Assembly: GCF_024734895.1 (NCBI RefSeq)
Contig: NZ_CP091430.1
Span: forward strand, 3,304,501 to 3,368,500
DNA: 64,000 bases
Source of the DNA: Paenibacillus spongiae
GTDB taxonomy: Bacteria > Bacillota > Bacilli > Paenibacillales > Paenibacillaceae
Reading direction: 5' to 3'
In this document: positions 1 through 7,120 of the stretch, one piece after another
Position numbering within the stretch: position 1 is the first letter of the stretch
Layout of the letters: every line of letters begins with the position of its first letter
Notes under the pieces: generated by a model
What the model was told of the DNA's origin: nothing
Databases searched by the model: none
Seen by the model: only the letters and a program-made list of their open reading frames with translations
Program-made: the position numbers and the translations under genes

Positions 1-876
1 GAGAGCATTCTGGAGACGATACTTGGATTCGGCTCCACGCATGTACGGACGCATTGCAATATCGATCCGGTCATCGGATTATCCAATCTGGAAGCAACGA
101 TGCAAGCGCTGCATAACTTTTCGGACAAGCTATCCTATGAAGTGGTTGCCTTCCCGCAGCATGGGCTTCTCCGCTCCAATGCCGCTCCACTTGTTCGCGA
201 GGCGATGAAGCATGGAGCAACGTTCGTAGGCGGCGTAGATCCGGCTACTGTCGATGAGAATATCGAGAAATCGTTGCAGACGATTATGGAAATTGCCGTT
301 GCGTCCAATGCAGGCGTCGATATTCATATTCATGACCGGGGGGAAGCAGGCTTAACGACGATGAGCCGGCTTGCCGACATGACGGAAGACGCGAAGTGGC
401 ATGGCAGGGTGACGGTTAGCCATGCTTTCGGTTTCGCAGGGATTGCTTCGGGAACAGCCTCCGAGCTTGCGGCACGCTTTGCCGAGCTTGGGATGTCCAT
501 TGCTTCGTCTGTACCGATTGGCGGTCTTGTCATGCCGATTCCGCTGCTTCATGATCATGGCGTAACGGTTGGGCTTGGGACCGATAGTATGACCGATCAT
601 TGGTCTCCATTCGGCAACGGAGATCATTTGGAGAAGGTTGGACGCTTGGCGGAGCTGTATGGGTACAGCGACGAGCAATCTCTTTCCCAAGCATTAGGCT
701 ACATTACGGGAGGAATTACACCTCTTAGCAAGGAAGGCGAGCAGGTCTGGCCGAGGGTCGGCGATCCCGCGAACCTGGTATTCGTAGAAGCGAGCTGTTC
801 TGCCGAAGCGGTTGCCAGAAGAGCGCGAAGATCGGCCACGTTATATAATGGGAACTTGGCTTCGGGGGCTTTCTAG
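1..876 (+). CDS. Cytosine deaminase-like metal-dependent amidohydrolase, 5' end outside window
   Basis: The frame is open from base 1, so only the C-terminal 291 residues are present. The metal-site landmarks of the cytosine deaminase branch of the amidohydrolase superfamily are visible: HVRTH near the start, HIHDRGE, TVSHAFGF and LGTDSMTDHW, which align with the metal-binding and catalytic His and Asp stations of E. coli CodA. It should be a cytoplasmic hydrolase acting on an aminopyrimidine or similar heterocycle, but the substrate cannot be read from sequence. It converges on the P1 peptidase gene, with a shared hairpin between them. Confidence 0.8.
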   Translation, partial: ESILETILGFGSTHVRTHCNIDPVIGLSNLEATMQALHNFSDKLSYEVVAFPQHGLLRSNAAPLVREAMKHGATFVGGVDPATVDENIEKSLQTIMEIAVASNAGVDIHIHDRGEAGLTTMSRLADMTEDAKWHGRVTVSHAFGFAGIASGTASELAARFAELGMSIASSVPIGGLVMPIPLLHDHGVTVGLGTDSMTDHWSPFGNGDHLEKVGRLAELYGYSDEQSLSQALGYITGGITPLSKEGEQVWPRVGDPANLVFVEASCSAEAVARRARRSATLYNGNLASGAF

Positions 877-923
877 AAATAAGGAAGAGGGCTAACCGGG
901 TGTACGGCGGCGGTGAATAAGCG

Positions 924-958
924 TGGTGCACAGCGTCGTAAGAGCGAGCTGTGCACCA
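924..958. terminator. Bidirectional hairpin between convergent genes
   Basis: Perfect 11-bp inverted repeat TGGTGCACAGC / GCTGTGCACCA with a 13-nt loop, lying between the ends of the convergent amidohydrolase and P1 peptidase genes. There is no long U-run, so terminator function is inferred from position. Confidence 0.55.
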
Positions 959-1003
959 TTGCATGACGGAGCTAGTCACTTGAAGTGTGTCCTGTCAGTC
1001 GAT

Positions 1004-2083
1004 TTAACGAAGGAAGGCAATGACTTCTTCTACAGGGAGAGCGCGGACCGTTCTTCCGTATTGGCCATGGGTGGTTTCAGCCATGAACATGGAGTTGCCG
1101 ATGGCTTCTTCGGTTGCTTCCGCGACAGCCCGGAAGCACTGCGAGATGACCTCGCCATCCTCGCGGATCACGTTCATAGTGAGAATATCCTTGTCAGGCG
1201 AATGAGGGATCAGGTTGCCGTTGCTGAAGGCAATAACAACATCGCCGCTTCCATGATGGGCGATCGAGCCGGTACGGGCCAGGCCAATTCCGGCCCTCTT
1301 GGCGATCTTCTTCAATTGCCGGGCATCCAGCGGGAGGTCTGTCGCAACGACGATCATGATAGAACCGTCGTCCTGCTGCCGTTCTGTTGAACGATGAAGG
1401 AGCCTCTCGCCAATCGGTTGTCCGAGGAGGAGAAGATCATCCGGGTTACCGAAATTCGTCAGAACGAGTACCCCGATGTGGTATGGATGACCTTCAGCGT
1501 AAATTTTCCGGGAGGAGGTGCCGATGCCCCCTTTCCAGCCGAAGCATACCATTCCGGTTCCCGCGCCAACTGCGCCTTCGGCAACAGGCTGCCCAGCTGC
1601 TTGACGGGCAAGCCGAATTGCTTCTTCTGCATGCTCGGGTCGAACGTGAAGCCCGCGCATGTCGTTCAGATGCTTATCGTTGCACTCCCCGGTTACGACA
1701 TTAAGGGAGCTGGTCTGGTCACCAATTTCATGGTTCTCGTTCATCATATAACGCAGCGTTCCTTCCGCGACCGCCGGGACGCTGAACGTATTGGTCAGCA
1801 TAACGGGCGATTCCAGAAACCCAAGCTCGTCCACCTGGACCAAGCCCGCGGTCTTGCCGTAGCCGTTAATGACATACGAGGCGGCTGCTGCTTTACTGCG
1901 GAACCAATCTCCTTGGTGCGGCAGTATGGCGGTCACGCCCGTCCGCACGGAGCAGCCGGGAGAATCTGAATTCAATGTGACGTGGCCGACGGATACGCCA
2001 GGGACGTCAGAGATGCTGTTGAGTGTACCGGCCGGAAGCCAGCCGACGGACAAGCCGTATTCTCGCATTCGCTTCTTGCTCAT
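1004..2083 (-). CDS. P1 family peptidase (DmpA/L-aminopeptidase-D-esterase type)
   Basis: A 359-residue protein with the N-terminal SISDVPGVSVGH and TGVTAILPH signatures of peptidase family S58 (P1/DmpA). The GGIGTSSR segment carries the Gly-Ser pair at which family members self-cleave, making the Ser the nucleophile of the mature beta chain. The expected product is an autoprocessed aminopeptidase or D-esterase, cytoplasmic since no signal peptide is seen. Length matches the family. It is monocistronic and divergent from the VOC gene across about 200 bp. Substrate is unknown; some relatives cleave beta-aminopeptides. Confidence 0.9.
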   Translation of the reverse strand: MSKKRMREYGLSVGWLPAGTLNSISDVPGVSVGHVTLNSDSPGCSVRTGVTAILPHQGDWFRSKAAAASYVINGYGKTAGLVQVDELGFLESPVMLTNTFSVPAVAEGTLRYMMNENHEIGDQTSSLNVVTGECNDKHLNDMRGLHVRPEHAEEAIRLARQAAGQPVAEGAVGAGTGMVCFGWKGGIGTSSRKIYAEGHPYHIGVLVLTNFGNPDDLLLLGQPIGERLLHRSTERQQDDGSIMIVVATDLPLDARQLKKIAKRAGIGLARTGSIAHHGSGDVVIAFSNGNLIPHSPDKDILTMNVIREDGEVISQCFRAVAEATEEAIGNSMFMAETTHGQYGRTVRALPVEEVIAFLR

Positions 2084-2282
2084 CAGGTTTTCTCTCCATT
2101 CAAGAAAAGTGTGATTATTATCGCTTTCATCTCGCTGGTTCTATTATGTTCTCTTTCTTTCTATGATGTCCACTGATCTGTAGGCTCGTCGGTGTTTTCG
2201 CTGAGCGAATAATTGGATAAACTGTACGAGTAACGATATCAAGTGAGTGAAAATAGCTGCGAAGGAAGGAAGTGCCCATGGA

Positions 2283-2678
2283 ATGAACAGAAAAATCGGG
2301 TTTGTTACGATATTAGTCAAGGATTATGATGAAGCCATCCAGTTCTACACGGAGAAGCTGGGGTTCGAGCTGCTTGCGGACAACGCCTTTGGCCATGGAA
2401 TGAGATGGGTTGCAGTAGCCCCTTCGGCCAGCAACGAAACGGCGATTGTATTCGTTCAAGCGGATACAAGCGAGAAGGTGGCGCGGCTGGGAAGCCAAGC
2501 GGCTAACCATGTTTTTCTTGTGATCCATACGGACGATTGCAGGCGCGATTACGATGCCATGAAAGCAAGGGGCGTTCATTTCTTCGGTGAACCGAGCGAT
2601 GTGCCATGGGGCGTGGAAGTCGTCTTTGAAGATTTATATGGCAACCGATTCGATCTGGTCCAGCATAACGGATTTTAG
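2283..2678 (+). CDS. VOC family (glyoxalase/bleomycin-resistance fold) protein
   Basis: About 131 residues forming one VOC unit. It begins with the typical first strand IGFVTILVKDYDEAIQFYTEKLGF and ends VVFEDLYGNRFDLVQ, which supplies the usual metal-ligand Glu near the C terminus. The ATG at 2283 is preferred over the upstream in-frame GTG because GGAAGGA lies about 12 bases before it and homology starts there. Such proteins are metal-dependent lyases, isomerases, dioxygenases or antibiotic-binding proteins; which applies here cannot be told. Confidence 0.85.
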   Translation: MNRKIGFVTILVKDYDEAIQFYTEKLGFELLADNAFGHGMRWVAVAPSASNETAIVFVQADTSEKVARLGSQAANHVFLVIHTDDCRRDYDAMKARGVHFFGEPSDVPWGVEVVFEDLYGNRFDLVQHNGF

Positions 2679-2865
2679 CTATCGCAAGGTTAAAATGAGT
2701 GGAACTTTCAACATAGTGAAGATGATGAATTATGAATGGCACATTCGTCTCGGAATCGAATGCTGTCAGAAAATTGAGACAGACGACGTGTCGTGCGAGA
2801 CTTCCAGGTTATGGTATAATGGACGCAGAAGGTAGCCCATACATGAATTGGGGGTCGGTATTCCC

Positions 2866-3480
2866 ATGCATATTGGAGTAGATTTGGATAACACCATTCT
2901 GGATGCCACTACCAGTCATTTGCGATATTATAATTTGGCGTCCGGATTATCGTTCACGCCCGAGGATGTAAATGATTTTTATATTTATCGTTTGTATGGG
3001 TGGGATCATGCAGAGCGAGAAGCGGTGTATACGAAATATGGGCATGATATCCATTGGAACTCCTCGCCTTTACCGATGGCAGTCGAAATTATGCAGTACC
3101 TCTACGATCGGCATCAGCTGTCTATTATTACGGCCCGGCCGATGCTATTTCGCGAGGTTACCGTGGAATGGCTGAAGCGCTATAAAATTAACTACCACAA
3201 TCTTACCCTTATTGAGAATAAACTCCAGGCTTGTATTACATCCAATGTGGATGTGTTGATTGACGATGGCCCTCACTATGCTGAGGAGTTTGCTCTCCTT
3301 AACAAGCCAGTGATTCTATATGAGCAGCCCTATAATTTGTCCGTTACTCATGAATTCGTATACCGCGCATCAAACTGGATTGAAGTCAAACAGCATATTG
3401 ATTACTTGGAATCCCAACAAACCAGTGGTAAAGGAGCGGCATTCCGAAAAAAATACTGGCGGGCCAGCGCAGTCCGATAG
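2866..3480 (+). CDS. HAD-superfamily putative nucleotidase (YqfW/NT5C-like)
   Basis: About 204 residues. The HAD motif I GVDLDNTILD stands directly after the ATG, motif II is IITARP, and motif III/IV is VDVLIDDGPHYAEE. This pattern fits the 5'-nucleotidase C-like group to which Bacillus YqfW belongs, predicted to remove phosphate from small substrates in the cytoplasm. The ATG at 2866 was chosen over the TTG at 2848 because the GGGGGTCGG stretch gives a spaced ribosome binding site and the fold begins at this Met. The last 20 residues look unstructured. Confidence 0.8.
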   Translation: MHIGVDLDNTILDATTSHLRYYNLASGLSFTPEDVNDFYIYRLYGWDHAEREAVYTKYGHDIHWNSSPLPMAVEIMQYLYDRHQLSIITARPMLFREVTVEWLKRYKINYHNLTLIENKLQACITSNVDVLIDDGPHYAEEFALLNKPVILYEQPYNLSVTHEFVYRASNWIEVKQHIDYLESQQTSGKGAAFRKKYWRASAVR

Positions 3481-3586
3481 CGGCAGTTCTGTCGGTAAGG
3501 AAGACTACTCCCGCGGCAGTGACGTCATATGTCCGACTAACTTCTCACCGACATGTGTGTCTGGCTTGACCGGAGCCGCTGGATAA

Positions 3587-3628
3587 AACAGGCGCCGTTT
3601 TTCTTCAAAGAGAAAAACGGCGCCTGTT
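3587..3628 (-). terminator. Strong hairpin, original terminator of the phosphodiesterase gene now displaced
   Basis: A 16-bp perfect stem (AACAGGCGCCGTTTTT and its complement) with a 10-nt loop. It ends four bases before the left inverted repeat of the IS4-type element. Because the insertion-site duplication continues straight into the 3' end of the phosphodiesterase gene on the far side, this hairpin was very probably that gene's rho-independent terminator before the insertion separated them by about 3.5 kb. It may also serve the nucleotidase gene on the other strand. Confidence 0.75.
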
Positions 3629-3632
3629 CACG
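3623..3632. repeat. Target-site duplication, left copy
   Basis: CCTGTTCACG, identical to the ten bases directly after the right inverted repeat at 7108-7117. A 10-bp duplication is within the range known for IS4-family transposition. Confidence 0.9.
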
Positions 3633-3673
3633 CAATGTCATTAAGTTAAGGCTCCGGTTCAAAAATCAAGAAA

Positions 3674-3710
3674 AGAGCAGGTTATCGAAAAGATAGCCCG
3701 CTCTTTTTTT
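3674..3710 (+). terminator. Hairpin with T-run inside the IS left end
   Basis: AGAGC...GCTCT stem continuing through GG/CC and TATC/GATA pairs, followed by seven T. It sits between the left repeat and the transposase start, where many IS elements carry a structure that blocks read-through from flanking genes. Confidence 0.6.
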
Positions 3711-3758
3711 GCACGAAAAAGAAAAATCGCGGCCCTTGAAAAACGAGGAGGTTTCGCA

Positions 3759-4736
3759 ATGAATGAGTACGTGAATTCGCTAAAAGAAACGCTGACATCC
3801 CTTATGCGAGAAATGTCAGCCGCACCAGCACCTTATGTCAAAAACCCGGAAAAAGATTTTACCCGAAAGAAAAAGCTGCCCTTTGAAACGGTTATGCAAC
3901 TCCTGATCTCCATGGGCGGCAACAGCATATATAAGGAACTCTTGGAATCGCAAGGCTATGACGTAAACACCGCAACCACGTCTGCTTTCGTCCAACAGAG
4001 GAATAAAATCCTGCCGTCCGCTGTGGAATTCTTGTTTCAGAATTTTACGCAATCGTATACGGATCTCAAGGACTACCGCGGGTATCGATTACTCGCCATT
4101 GACGGCTCGGATTTGCATATCGCAACGGACGCTGCGGACACGGACACCTATTTTCAAAGTCAACCGAACACGAAAGGCTATAACCTCCTGCATTTGAAAG
4201 CAGCCTACGACTTGTGCAATAGACTTTACATGGATGCCATTGTTCAACCGCGAAGGTTGTGCAACGAGGGAAGGGCACTGGCAGATATGGTTGATCGTTC
4301 CCCCATCAAAGGCAAAACCAGTGCTACTGCCGATCGAGGTTATGAAAGTTACAACAATTTCGCGCATATGGAACGCAAAGGGTGGAACTACGTCATACGG
4401 GTAAAGGATTTGGATTCCAATGGTATTCTTTCGGGCTTGCGCTTGCCCTCTGGAGGAGAGTTTGATCAGGACGTTCATCTGACACTCACCAAAAAACAAA
4501 CCAAAGAGGTCAAGGCTAATCCCGAGATTTACAAGTTCGTCCCTTCCACGTCTACCTTTGATTTTTTGGATTTGCAGGAGAACTTGTTTTATCCGATGTC
4601 CTTTCGGGTTCGGTTCCATGGACATTTTTTAAGCGGATATTCCATCCGCTTTGTTTGCTGTACGCTTTTTCCTTGCTTGCACAAAAAAACAAACGGCACA
4701 GGGCTTTTTCCCATGCCGTTTCGGATTCCATTTTAA
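3759..4736 (+). pseudogene. IS4-family transposase, C-terminal third deleted
   Basis: Starts at an ATG seven bases after AGGAGG. The N-terminal two thirds are normal for an IS4 DDE transposase: first catalytic Asp in LLAIDGSDLH (about residue 116) and second in TATADRGYES (about residue 193). After FPMSFRV (about residue 287) the frame runs into the non-coding right end of the element and ends in an unrelated tail. The catalytic Glu with its Y-R-E-K signature is therefore missing and the protein should be inactive. The break lies at a TCGG sequence also found at the start of the second right-end copy. Confidence 0.88.
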
Positions 4737-4750
4737 CTTAATGACATTGC
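4609..4750. repeat. Inner copy of the IS right end
   Basis: Nearly identical to 6943-7107 from TTCGGTTCC through two small hairpins to the terminal repeat. It lacks about 24 bases just before the terminal repeat, and that repeat matches the outer one at 17 of 18 positions. Confidence 0.85.
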
Positions 4751-4784
4751 TTTTCGAGGGGGTCATTTTTTTAGGAGGGATTAT

Positions 4785-4892
4785 ATGCGAACCATTAAAA
4801 CTTGGCAGGACGTCTTCGACCTATATAGTGCCAAAACCATCCCCGAATCATTAGTTGAACACGTTGAAGGGTTAACTATATGTGCTTCCTAG
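4785..4892 (+). CDS. Small ORF of unknown function, perhaps a gene 5' fragment
   Basis: Thirty-five codons (MRTIKTWQDVFDLYSAKT...) start seven bases after a perfect AGGAGG and end at a TAG. I do not recognise the family. It reads like the N-terminus of a longer protein cut short, since the following 230 bases show no continuing frame. It lies directly inside the inner IS right end, so it belongs to the passenger segment. Confidence 0.35.
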   Translation: MRTIKTWQDVFDLYSAKTIPESLVEHVEGLTICAS

Positions 4893-5121
4893 CCATTTTG
4901 GATACGACTATGCCTAAAGGTTAAAGCTTGCGACAACATAACATCAATCTTTTTCAAAGCATGCGCGATCACTCACTGGACGTATGTTGTTTTTGATCAA
5001 AGGTTCCTTCGTAGGTAGTCAAGGTGAGCAGCCTGTCGGCGTGCTGTGTTAACAGACGGTCCATTGCACCTTATCAACTGGGTAGCTGTTTGTGTTGACA
5101 GTAATGATCTGCCCGGTTGAG

Positions 5122-5730
5122 CTAAGCTTTAGCGGGTCTGTAGGTTACCAAGAGGGAACCTACCTTAAGTGTTTTGACGTCCACGAGATGGAATTCCTTC
5201 TGCTCCTTAAGATTGTCAAACAAATGCTCACCTACGTTGACCACAACCGGGTGCATGACTATCTGATATTCGTCAATAAGATTTGCATTTGCAAGTGATC
5301 GCACGAGCGTTGGACTACCGAAAATAACAATGTCGCCACCGTCACCTTTTTTTAGGTCCTTAATTTGCTCTTCTATATTACTGCCGGTCAATTGTTTTGG
5401 AGCTTCAAATTCTCCCCATTTTAGCTTGTCGAGCGGGCGGGCGCTTGTTACAACTAGTTTGTGGGCGTTGTTTATCTTATCACCCAGGCTTGAACCTCCA
5501 TCGTCCCGTTTGGACCCTCGACTAGTCGGCCACTTTCTAGAGAGGTCTTCGTAGGTTCCGCGGCCAAGCAAAATGGTATCAGCTGTCTCGAAAATATTTA
5601 ATAGATACTGAGAACCTTCCTCAATGCCAGCGCTATTTCTCCAGACCGCCCAGTTGGTTTTGTCCTCGCTTGGGTCGCCAGTGACAACTCCATTAAAAGT
5701 ACTGTGAATGAATAGAATGATTTTACGCAT
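5122..5730 (-). CDS. Dihydrofolate reductase family protein (RibD C-terminal/YyaP-like), IS passenger
   Basis: A 202-residue protein with the fold landmarks of the DHFR/RibD-C family: opening strand KIILFIHSTFNGVV, GRGTYEDLSRKWP, and the NADPH-loop segment GGDIVIFGSPTLVRSLA followed by LIDEYQIVMHPVV. Such proteins are NADPH-dependent reductases of unknown substrate and are often encoded beside ECF sigma factors. GAAAGGA precedes the ATG. It lies 75 bp downstream of the sigma factor gene on the same strand, probably in one transcription unit, and inside the IS4-type element. Confidence 0.87.
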   Translation of the reverse strand: MRKIILFIHSTFNGVVTGDPSEDKTNWAVWRNSAGIEEGSQYLLNIFETADTILLGRGTYEDLSRKWPTSRGSKRDDGGSSLGDKINNAHKLVVTSARPLDKLKWGEFEAPKQLTGSNIEEQIKDLKKGDGGDIVIFGSPTLVRSLANANLIDEYQIVMHPVVVNVGEHLFDNLKEQKEFHLVDVKTLKVGSLLVTYRPAKA

Positions 5731-5805
5731 GAACTATCGTCCTTTCTATCTTTGATAATCGTAATTTTGTTTCTCATTTATTTAGACGAAATTAGATTAC
5801 GATAT

Positions 5806-6762
5806 TCATCGGTGTATTTGTGCAGGAAGCCCAAATCGGTAAAATAATTTTGTATTAATGAAATTTTGGACGTGGTATATTTGCTTGTCCTTTATTTCAA
5901 TAATGTGAATACCCCAGGGTACCAAGTAGGAGTCTTCACCGCTTGGCACATACTGTGCGAAAGCAGGATAACCCCCATTCGCCGTAATCGGCAAAAACCG
6001 GGAGCCCTCACAATGCCAGCGTGTAAGCGAAAAAAACTTGAACAAATCGTCTTTGCCGCGTACCCACATTGCGAAAGGCGGCATTGACAGACGGCCTTCC
6101 TCATGAAACAACGCTACCAGCGCATTGATATCAAATTGTTTGAAGGCTTCCACATACCGTGATAGCAGCTCACGATCAGGTTCGACATCCATCATGCTAA
6201 ACTCGTTAGAATGAAGTTTCGCTCGGTCCATCGTTTCTCTGGCTCTTTGCAGGGCGCTGTTAACCGCTGCCGGCGATATTCCTAAAGTTTCTGCGATCTG
6301 TTTGGAGGACCATTCGAATACATCCTTCAAAATAAGAACCGCACGTTGACGGGGGGGTAAGATCTGTAAGAGTGTAATAAAACAGAGTTCGAGGGTATCT
6401 TTGCGAATGAAAATATCTTCCGGACTCCCCGAGAAATCAGGGGCAGGCCAAATCCAAGCTGAGTCAGGAAACTTTTCGCGGAGTTCAACGATGAGTACCG
6501 CTGGGTCGGATAGGTCAACGGGACGCGTGCGGCGTTTGGCTTGTCTTAGCTTGTCCAGGCATAAGTTTGATGCAATACGATAAACCCATGTTTTGAATGA
6601 GGAATCCTGCCTGAATGAATGCCAACTTTGCCAAACACGAATAAAAGTTTCCTGAACAGCATCGTCGGCGTCATCTATGGATCCTAGCATTCTGTAACAG
6701 AACGATGTTAACTCAGGCTTTAAGTTCTCAAATAACTGAAGCTCTAATGCTGTTTCGTTCAT
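5806..6762 (-). CDS. ECF-type sigma-70 factor with C-terminal SnoaL-like domain, IS passenger
   Basis: A 318-residue protein. Region 2 (about residues 15-80) includes FCYRMLGSIDDADDAVQETFIRVW. Region 4 (about 130-185) includes LPPRQRAVLILKDVFEWSSKQIAETL and the helix-turn-helix before NSALQRARETM. From about residue 195 a SnoaL/NTF2-like domain follows (LLSRYVEAFKQFDINALVALFHEEG). ECF groups with this tail (ECF41/ECF56-like) use it for self-regulation rather than a separate anti-sigma factor. AGGAGG precedes the ATG. The DHFR-like gene downstream is the likely co-transcribed target. Location within a mobile element is unusual for a sigma factor. Confidence 0.88.
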   Translation of the reverse strand: MNETALELQLFENLKPELTSFCYRMLGSIDDADDAVQETFIRVWQSWHSFRQDSSFKTWVYRIASNLCLDKLRQAKRRTRPVDLSDPAVLIVELREKFPDSAWIWPAPDFSGSPEDIFIRKDTLELCFITLLQILPPRQRAVLILKDVFEWSSKQIAETLGISPAAVNSALQRARETMDRAKLHSNEFSMMDVEPDRELLSRYVEAFKQFDINALVALFHEEGRLSMPPFAMWVRGKDDLFKFFSLTRWHCEGSRFLPITANGGYPAFAQYVPSGEDSYLVPWGIHIIEIKDKQIYHVQNFINTKLFYRFGLPAQIHR

Positions 6763-6942
6763 CTTGGCCTCCTATTGACGGGCGAAACACCCTTTTCACA
6801 CACGCCACAGAACCGATCGTCTCCATTTTATAAGCCACTTATTCGTCTTTAATAAAATGAGAAAGCACTACCTGAATAATGGGGGGAAACTTCCTCACGG
6901 ATCTCTGAATATAACGGTAGCTTCGTCTACAGAGTAGCATAA

Positions 6943-7107
6943 TTCGGTTCCCATGAACATTTTTTAAGCGGATATTCCATCCGCTTTGTTTGCTGTACGC
7001 TTTTTCCTTGCTTGCACAAAAAACAAACGGCACAGGACTTTTTCCCATGCCGTTTCGGATTCCATTTTATTCTCGGTGGTGTCTCTGCGCTTAACTTAAT
7101 GACATTG
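6943..7107. repeat. Outer right end of the IS4-type element
   Basis: Contains the AAGCGGAT/ATCCGCTT and AAACGGCA/TGCCGTTT hairpins and ends with the terminal repeat CTTAACTTAATGACATTG. Just upstream, 6897-6942 can be read as a tail ending GSFVYRVA and a stop, which may be the last codons of a lost full-length transposase. Confidence 0.85.
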
Positions 7108-7117
7108 CCTGTTCACG
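7108..7117. repeat. Target-site duplication, right copy
   Basis: CCTGTTCACG, identical to 3623-3632. It lies three bases beyond the stop codon of the phosphodiesterase gene on the minus strand. Confidence 0.9.
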
Positions 7118-7120
7118 TCT

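Larger units (their letters stand above)
3633..7107. mobile_element. IS4-family element with passenger genes (transporter IS / mobile insertion cassette type)
   Basis: The ends are perfect 18-bp inverted repeats, CAATGTCATTAAGTTAAG at 3633 and its complement at 7090-7107, flanked by a perfect 10-bp duplication. Inside, in order: a hairpin, a transposase gene lacking its C-terminal catalytic part, a first copy of the right end, a 35-codon ORF, a DHFR-like gene and an ECF sigma factor gene (both on the minus strand), and a second, fuller right end. The inner right end is not followed by the duplication, so the outer pair is the unit that moved last. IS231-related mobile insertion cassettes with passenger genes are known in the Bacillus cereus group; this resembles that organisation. 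The broken transposase implies movement in trans. Confidence 0.88.

Noticed and set aside
1387..1969. Plus-strand frames across the P1 peptidase gene
   Set aside because: Antisense shadows of a well-supported gene with intact autoproteolysis motif.
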